This document shows positions 12,401 through 21,400 of a DNA stretch of 64,000 nt, piece by piece. Each line of letters opens with the position of its first letter. The stretch's first letter is position 1. The notes under the pieces are model-generated. The model was not told the origin of the DNA. It ran no database searches and saw nothing but the letters and a program-made list of their open reading frames with translations. This DNA comes from Trissonchulus latispiculum (Eukaryota > Nematoda > Enoplea > Enoplida > Ironidae), in NCBI GenBank assembly GCA_030248195.1, contig JASAND010007645.1:62001-126000 (forward strand), read 5' to 3'. Both the position numbers and the translations under genes were made by a program.

Positions 12401-15400
12401 AAACGAGAGATCGAATGTCATTGCTCTTGAGGAAGCAAGCTTAGGTTTGCACCTGTGGAAGAATTTTTGCCTAAATAATCTTGTTTTATAGGCTCATATT
12501 AGTCTTTCATCTTTTTATTGCCTGTTTCTACTGATAACGTTTGTTCTCCTTAATTTCGGCAGGTCAATTGCATGCGGCTACAAAGACTGCACAACAACCA
12601 CAAGTATGAGTTGACACATTTTTAGGGTTTGACTCATTTAGACAACCGACGGATAAGTGGGGCACTTGCCTTGAGTTTTCTCCGGGCGAAAAAGGGGGAG
12701 CCCCTAAAGTGTTCTAAAATCGCCAATAATGCAGTAAAATTTAAATTTTCTACATAGTATACCATAGTATACTATATCTAAGCTAAGAGTGCTCAAAATT
12801 CGGGTTTAGCACCATAATATACGATTGAAAAATTTAGACCAAAATACCTTAAAATTTGCCATTTATTTTCTTGGCACCCTAGTGCGTGGGGGAAGCTAAA
12901 AAGAGGTGGCGGCCTCCCCGCCAATGAAAAGCTTACAGCTTGCAGGGAGGTTGGAAGTATGGATTGGGTCTGAAAAGTGGTAAGGAACCGAAAGTTGGGC
13001 GCCATTGAGAAATTCTTGATGGTAACGGAAAGGGGGAAATTCCAACCTATTCGACGACAACAACGAAGGTTCAAAACTTCAAAAGTATCGGAAATTAAAA
13101 ATGCGGGGTAATCGTTTCGAAAGTTTCCTGATTGTTTTATTAATTTGCTGACTTATAAGCTCGTTTTGATGTTAACGTTTCTTTAGTGATTTTTGCTATT
13201 TCACGGTAAAATACAATTTTTTCGCTAGAAGTTATCTGTATTTATACCTTGGGTTTGTACCCTTATGTTTCGCATCCTCTTCCCCAGTCACAAGTAGGTG
13301 TTAAGACAGTAAAGCGCTGTGGTTGTTGTGCTTTCTATGACATTTCATTGCCATTTGCATTTGACCTGCAATAATTTTCTTCCTTGATCTTTAGTTCGCA
13401 ATTTCAGAACCTACTGTTATTGAGAAATTTCTCATGGAGGAATTTGTGAAGGATTGTTTTTCTGGATGGTATTTTGATCATGCCATACATATCCTTAAAC
13501 GGTTTCGTTGGTAAACTCTTTACCTTTGTATAAGTTTGATTAGTATTAGTATTAGTAAGAGTACATAATATAAGAGTGTGCCACTAGGCATACTCTCTGT
13601 TATCAGAGTAAAAACTATGCTCTGCTCGCTAACGGCCCACCCCCTTCCGCAAATTACCTTCACTTCAAAGAATTTTGTGCGCTATGTTTGTGTTTTAAAG
13701 CTCGAAGCAGGCACAAAATTCGCGCACCCACTGCTTGTGTTTTCGAGCTTAAGCACATAAACATAGAGCGAGTGAGCGTACCCCCGTTTCCACTAGGTAC
13801 TAGTTGCGGGGGGGGGGTCACTAGGGTCTGAGGGTCTGATTTGCGGGGGGGGGGGTGGGCCGTTAGCGAGCAGAGCATAGTTTTTGCTCTGATAACATAG
13901 AGTGTGCCTAGTGGCACACTCTTATGTTATTTACTCTTGGTATTAGTATTTATTGCTAGTCAACAGAATAACATACATGAAAAGTTAATCATAATGGAAC
14001 TAATTTACTTACTGATTTACTTCATCGTCAAACTAGAATCACTGACTTAAATTTTAGTGTCGAAGAAGTTTACAATAACTTAAAGAAGATGCCAATTAAA
14101 TATAGCACGGGTCCAGACGGTATACCGCAAGCTCTTCTTATAAAACTTGCTCAAGTGTTAGCTAAGCCTTTATTTCTTATTTTTCAAAAATCGTTCGAAC
14201 TCTCAGAAATCCCGGATGATTGGAAGCTTGGAAAAGTTATTCCAATCCATAAAAAATTGTCAAAAAGTTCTTTTGAAAATTATAGACCTGTTAGTTTGCT
14301 ATGTAGTAGTGGTAAAAATATGGAGTCTGTCGTCGCAAATGAATTAATTCGTTATCTTGAGGCAAATAGAATATTAAGCCCCGCTCAATTTGGTTTTCGC
14401 AAATACAGATCAACTGTTAGCCAATTACTGGAAACGTATAATCTTTGGACTGATGCTCTTGATAATAAATTAATGATTGATGTAATTTTCTTAGATATTG
14501 CTAAAGCATTTGATACTGTATCTCATGCAAAACTGCTTCAAATTCTCAGATCCATAGGCATCGATGGAAAACTATTAGCCTGGATTGAAAATTATCTTTC
14601 CAATAGGAAACAATTTGTTGAAATTTGCAACTGTCGCTCTACTACTTCTAATGTTGCTTCTGGAGTACCCCAAGGTAGTATCTTGGGCCCCCTGCTTTTC
14701 TTAATTTATATAAATGATATTTCTACTGTTTTAGACAAGTTAAAAATCAGACTTTACGCAGATGATGCAAAAAATTTTATAGCCTATAACTCTAACTTTA
14801 ATAATTTTGTTGACATTCAAGCAGAACTGAATAGAGTCTATGAATGGGCGAATACGAGACAATTAAAGCTCGCTGCCTCAAAATGTTTTGTCATGCATCT
14901 TGGTAACAGAAATCCAGAAAATGTGTATCGTCTTGGAAATTCAAATCTGGAAGCCACAAATAGTTTTACTGATTTAGGAATAGTTTTATAAAAAAATTTA
15001 CATTTTTCAAAACACTGCGAAGAAATAGCAAAATCTGGGTTTAAAAAGGTAAATCTAATATACTCTGCCTTCCATTCGCGTAATAGGGAATTTTTACTAA
15101 AAATTTATAAAACATATGTTCGTCCTAAGTTAGAGTATGGCTCTGAAGTATGGTCACCTTTTCTGCTTAAAGACATTGATTTAATAGAACGAGTTCAACG
15201 GTTATTTACTAGACGATTGCCAGGGATTTCCACCCTACCTTATCATGAACGTTTGAAAATTTTAAACCTTCCCTCTTTGGAGGAAAGACGGATTATTAAA
15301 GATATAATTTTTGTTTACAAAATGCTCCATGGTTTAGTCGACTTAAGTTTTTCAGAGTTCTTTGAATTTACTCCTACTTTAAGTACTAGAGGTCATTCTT

Positions 15401-18400
15401 ACAAATTAATGTGAGGGGTTGGGTTTTGGGGGGGGTGGGGGGGGGGGGTTTGGAAAAGTTTGAAGTAAGAGGGGGAAGGGGGGGTGGGGGGGTGGGGGGG
15501 GGGGGGTTTTGGGGGGGGGGGTGGGGGGGGGGGGGGGGGTGGGGGGGGGGAAACGTGCAAACTTAGATATTCGTAAGCATTTTTTCGCAAATCGAATAAT
15601 TCCTATATGGAACTCTCTTGATGAACAAATCGTTAATGCTGTAAATATAGTGGAATTAAAAAACCGACTTGCTACTGTTTCTTTTCATAACTTCATTAGG
15701 GGCCGGGCGTTAGTGGCCGTGCAATCGGCCCAGCCCTGATCCCTTCCCTCCTGTCAATACTTTGCCACGTACATTAGAATGTGTTTAGACACTTTTCTTT
15801 TTTTCCGGTTTGGTATATTTGTTGCCGCTTTACTATAGTTTCTTGTTAATTTTGTTTTGATAATTCTGTTTTTGGTTGGGAATAAACTAACTAACTAACT
15901 AACTAATTTAGATATTCCAAGCAGCACACATTTGCAAATCGAGTATATTAGTGACCGACGGTAGTCAAGTTGGGCCGATTATCAAGTGCTACTGCCCGAT
16001 CTCCAGATTCATCCAAAAATGTTACCTCCGATATATTTCTTTTGAAACTAGTTAGAGACGGACTGAGTACAATTTCAGGCTAAGCTGTTACAATACTTAA
16101 TTATTCTCAAACTGAAGAAGTTTTTCTCGCACATCAAGTCTAGAGAAGCAAGTGTTCAATTTGAGAAGGTGACCCTAGTTGTTGATACGTCAAATTGGAA
16201 TCAGGAGCGCACTCGGTGTGGGGACTCCCCATATTTTTGTTGTCCTTCGACGCTAAATTTACTCAGTTTTGTTTTACTTATGCATATAAGTTAAATTTTC
16301 GCTGCTACAAACGGTCAATGCAGTATTTTAATCACGCGGCATATGTAGGACCTTTTTGCGCGCGAGTTAAAAGAGTTAAAATTAACTCGACCTTTTCGCG
16401 CCAGGATTAAAGGAGTTAAAGGAATTAATTTTAACTAGCTAGGGTTAAACGAGTTAAAACTTTAACTCTGTGCTCGCGCGAACAGGGTTTAAAATTAACT
16501 CGTTTAACCCAACCTGCATTCGCGCGCATACAAAGGAGTTAAAATCCATAGAGTTAATTTTAAATCAGCCCCTTTTCGCGCGCGAGTTAGAATCAACTTC
16601 TTTAACTCTGCAGCAGCATTTTATACATTACATTTTAACCCTCGATTCGGCACGGAGGTTAAACGAGTTAAAAACAAGGTAGGCCGCCAGAAGTCACTAC
16701 AGATCAATCAAACCAAAAGTGCTGTTTTAGTTAATACTTGTACTTATTTATTTTGCTAATACAGGAGAGGATTTTTTGCAAAATCTTTATTAACACATTA
16801 ATAAGTAATAAATTTAGCAAAATGTTTGGAGAAAATTTACTAAAGCGGAGCAGTTTAACGTTTTTCTTATGTTATAAAGACGAGGAAGCGAACTTTAGTT
16901 TAGGCCTTTAAAGTTTCTTAATTAAATTTTAATAAAATTTTTGAAGTTTGAGAACAGGCAAATTTGAGGGTTTTGGTTTTTTGATAACTTAGGTTAGTGG
17001 TCAGCAACTTTAATGAAATGTTTTGAAAACTGGGAGGCCTAATTGAAAATTCTAGTGCTTATGACATGACAGGTGGACATTTGAACGATACCAACTGATC
17101 CTAATTAGTCTGCCTGATTTTGCTATTTTCTGGCGCAGAAATCGAAATTTTAGCAAAATTTTGGGATACCAAAATATTGAAAATTCGTTACTTTGCAAAT
17201 TATGTGAAATAGGGATGGGCGCGGAAAAAAGGACTGGAAAAAAAGGTTTTTCCTTTTTTCCATTTTTTCCTAATGGGTGGAAAAAATGGAAAAATATTCC
17301 TAACGTTATTTTGACGATTTTTACAATGAAGTATCATGTTTTATGAGCTTTTCCATCAATTTCACACTATTTACAATTACAAACCTTTTCCATGGGTCAT
17401 AGTAGGTGGGGGTATGTTAAATCTTACGAAATTGTATTTGGGTTTTTTCGACGCATCGGAAAAAAATGGAAAAATATTTGGGACATGTTCTGAAAGTTAA
17501 TTTGTGACCTTAGAACATTAAGAAACTATCAAAAACAGTGTTTAATGTGGTAAGACTACGATATTCAGGAATTTGAGATAATTTTGGGATTTAACATTTT
17601 TTCCCTTGGAATGTGAAAACTCAGGTAAAGTTAATAATTCCATACCTAACCGTGGAGTGTTCAACCAAAACTGTTAAAATATCTGGAATTGTTTACTTTA
17701 CGAAGCGCGTTACCTACGAAAACCACAAACTAGAGCCGCCAAGGTATACAGAAGTCACTTGTCCTGTGCTTTACAGCGTCACCCACTGAAAATATTTGAT
17801 TCCTATAATCAATACTAAAACCTTTCTAAGCGCTTGTGTAATTGCATTACCCTGTGGGGCTACTAAATATCGTAAAAACTGTTTCTGTGTATGCAAAAAC
17901 ATGAAATAACGCTACTTCACATTGTGTAATTTTGGAGTGGCCGGAAAAAAATGGAAAAAACCGAAAAGAAATATTTTTTCCGGAAAAAAACCAACCCTAA
18001 AATGGTAATAGAAATAATAATACAACAAAGACACGCAAAATCTCTAACTATCCATTAGTGCACTACTATTGATGACTTTTAGATGAAGTTTAAATACAAT
18101 TGTTGCAGCACAATGCACCGACATTTTGTAGAGTCGACCATTTTAGTAAAGGCTAGGCTAGCTTCTTCAAGTTTGGCTTGAAAAACTTAAACTTTTAGAT
18201 GAAGTTTAAATACAATTGTTGCAGCACAATGCACCGACATTTTCTAGAGTCGACCATTTTAGTAAAGGCTAGGCTAGCTTCTTCAAGTTTGGCTTGAAAA
18301 ACTTAAACAATCAAATTGCTGTGATGGTCTTACGGTAGTTTGTGCGCCCTCTAGATTGTCCTTTGCTGTTAATAAATAAACATTTGTACATAGATGTTTA

Positions 18401-21400
18401 AATCTGTTAAATCTCGACAATCAAATCAGGAATGAAACAAATAGTCTTCAACTAGTAGAATATAAAAATATTACACTAATTAAAAAGGATGCTTAAACCG
18501 CTGAACTTTATTCAAGACAAGAAAGAAGCACAGTTTCCTTCCTATTGACAAGAGTATAATATAGGAGTGTGCCACTAGGCACACTCTATGTTATCTGGGG
18601 TTTTTTAGGCAAAAATAAGTGGGGGTGAAGAGTGGGGGGGAGGTCCAAAAGTGGGGGGGGAATAAAATGAGCTAAAAATGACGAAAATACAGTATAAAAG
18701 CCTGTTTTCTACATATACTGCTATAACCAAGCATAAAAGTGCACAAAAATTACGTTTTGGCACCAAAATAGACGATTTTCGACCAAAAAATTCCGGCGAA
18801 GCCGGAAAATTTTTGAAACTTTTGACCAAAAATCCTAAAAATTTGGCTATTTCTGGGCACCTTAGGGTGAGTGTGGGGGGAAGCCCAAAAAAGTGGGGGG
18901 GGGGGAACGAGTGGGGGGGGAGAGGTCGAGTGGGGGGGAACCCAAAAAGTGGGGGGCGCCCCCCCCAGTAAAAAAACCCCAGAATATCAGAGCAAAAACT
19001 ATGCTCTGCACGCTAACGGCCCACCCCCCCCGCAAATCAGACCCTAGTGACCCCCCCTGCAAATCAGTACCTAGTCGAAACGGGGGTACGCTCACTCTAT
19101 GTTTATGTGCTTAAGCTCGAAAACACAAGCAGTGCGTGCGCGAATTTTGTGCCTGCTTCGAACTTGAGAGCACAAACATAGCGCACAAAATTCTTTGATG
19201 TGAAGGGTCTGATTTGCGGGGGGGGGTGGTCCGTTAGCGATCTGAGCATAGTTTTTGCTCTGATAACAGAGAGTGTGCCTAGTGGCACACACTTATATTA
19301 TGTACTCTTGCTATTGATCACTGATTTGAACGCGTGCATGAAGAGAATCGACAGGAATGGGTCTAGAGTTAAACGCGTTAAAATTAACTCTTTTAACCCC
19401 TATTCGTGCACTCAGGGAGTTACTCACCCGTTTTTAACTCGTTTAACTCTGCTCGTTTTTAATACAATGAGAGTTAAAAGCTTTAAAACAGGCAGGGTTA
19501 AAATTAACTCGCTGAGTGCGCGAATAGGGGTTAAAATAGCTATTTTTAACTCGTTTAACTTTACTCGAACAACTCGCGCGCGAAAAGGCCCTTAAAGGAT
19601 GCCGGGTCGTATATCTTGGGCTTTAAAATGCATTTTGTCGTTGAAATTCATTCAAATTTGGTACAATAGCATTATTTATCCTGGAGAAATTTTTAGAGTA
19701 GTCGCGGCGTTCAAATATTTTGGAGAAATTACCAAATCTGCTAAAATTTTTACTATGATCATTCCAAACTAACAAACCTATAGTCAATCGAATACACTTC
19801 TTTTTTTCATCTTGTATCATCTTATTCTAATGCTGTCACCAAGACTGACAGCCAGGGTTTTTTGTTTTCGGATTTGCGTCAACCTTGCGTCCCGCTAAAG
19901 TTTAAGTTGCGTCCTGTTAAGAAATTCGGCGTCCAGGAACAATTCTTGTTTTAGCGTCTTTTTTGTGCAAAAAATTGTTTTATTAATGAAAATTTATATA
20001 ATTCTTTAGTGTAACAATATTTAGACTATTTAGACAGTTGGTGCTGCTTAACAGCACGATTGCAAGAGTATCTATAGAATATAGATGCGTCCAATGCACA
20101 CGGCGGGGGTCTGGGGGGGGGAGATTTTGTGCAATTTCGGATTAAGGGGGGGGGCGACTAAAATGGAGGTGCCCCGAATTTGTCCGATTGGCCTACTTTT
20201 TAGTAATGTTATAGAGCATGGGTGGGTGTGGTCAAAAAATATCGGGTACTGAAATCTTAGCTACCTTCCAGCCATGCGCAGCCGTCGGGTTTTTTTGCCC
20301 GACCCCACCGAAGGGCGATTTTAAAAGATTAAAGTTGACATTAAAATTTTTTAGGCGGCAGCTTTTCTTGCCATTTGGCACAAATGAGTACTCCTATATG
20401 GCCTCTGTATATGCAGTTTTTTGTGTAAATTGCATCTGTAAATTTTTGAATTTTGAATAAAGTCAGTATCACTGTTTTTTGTGTTTTTTATTGTGTTTTC
20501 GCACACTTTTAAAAAAAGACAAAATTTTGAAAAAACACTAAAAAGCACACTCAAATTTTCACCTGAAGAAGGAGTAAATTTTTATTGATTTTAAGCATAA
20601 TTTTTAAGTTTTCCCAAAAAATTTTGCGCCTTCGGCGCAAATATCATCTACATATCTGTTTTTACTTCTGTTTGTTTTTGTCTGGGCATTAGTTTTTTGT
20701 GGCCTTCATTGTTCTAAGCAACACTGCCATTTGGGCTGTATAGGCATATTATTCTTCGAAATTATGTTTCCAAATTCAAGAAATGACGGGAATAAAACAT
20801 GTCGAAAAGTTTTGAAGGATTTCAAACCAAAAGGTTCAATTTGGTTCAATTTTTAAAAAATTCTCAACGTCTGGGGGGGCTCCGCCACCAGACCCCCCCC
20901 ATTGTAGCTCAAAAAGACGTCTTCAACACAAATATTTAACGTTCAGAACATTGAAGTATCCTTTATAAGGACTAAGCAAGCAATATATGTCTTGTATTTC
21001 TTCTGCAACACGCGAAAAATGCTAAATATATAGTTATAAATGCTGTAAAAACCGTTAAAAACGTGTTAATACTGCGAAAAGCGAATTTCAGGAAAAACAC
21101 AGAATTTTTAAAAAAACACATTTTCTTAAAAAACACAAAAAAGCACAGGTAAAATTTTGAAAAAACCCTGGTCGGTATCAATTAACGAAGATGCGTCGTG
21201 CAGCGTTATTCAAAGGCAAAACAGTGAAGCATTCGTAAGACGTTGGTTACGATAAATTCATCGATAAATTGTTCGCTCTTAGACTTTTGGTATTTGAAAA
21301 TTTTGGAAAAATGGTAGTCTTGTATTATTTCAAATTGCCATTTGTGTATCTTTTTTGCAAAAAATGTTTTTTGGAAGAACCAAAAAATTTGGATATTCTG

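Larger units (their letters stand above)
14050..15905 (+). mobile_element. 5'-truncated non-LTR retrotransposon (CR1/jockey-like LINE)
   Basis: Reverse-transcriptase coding sequence runs from about 14050 to 15741, and the element ends in a short (aact)n tail at 15882-15904 instead of poly-A. No endonuclease or ORF1 lies upstream, which is the usual 5' truncation. It sits in the last REV1 intron in the same orientation as the gene. Confidence 0.9.
16348..19591. mobile_element. 3.2-kb element with GTTAAA-rich subterminal arrays
   Basis: The end ggacctttttgcgcgcgagt is matched in inverse by ctcgcgcgcgaaaaggccc. Both ends carry clusters of short, mutually inverted motifs of the type gagttaaaattaactcg and gggttaaacgag, spaced by CpG-rich steps (cgcgcga). 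No target duplication is obvious. Inside lie the element at 17210, the 116-bp tandem repeat and the element at 18550. Confidence 0.65.

Noticed and set aside
13560..13920. Possible CRISPR-like or tandem array from repeated short motifs
   Set aside because: The repeats are inverted ends of MITEs in a eukaryotic genome, not regularly spaced direct repeats.
15399..15590. Minus-strand frame encoding long proline runs
   Set aside because: It is the complement of the poly-G tract in the LINE; low-complexity artefact.
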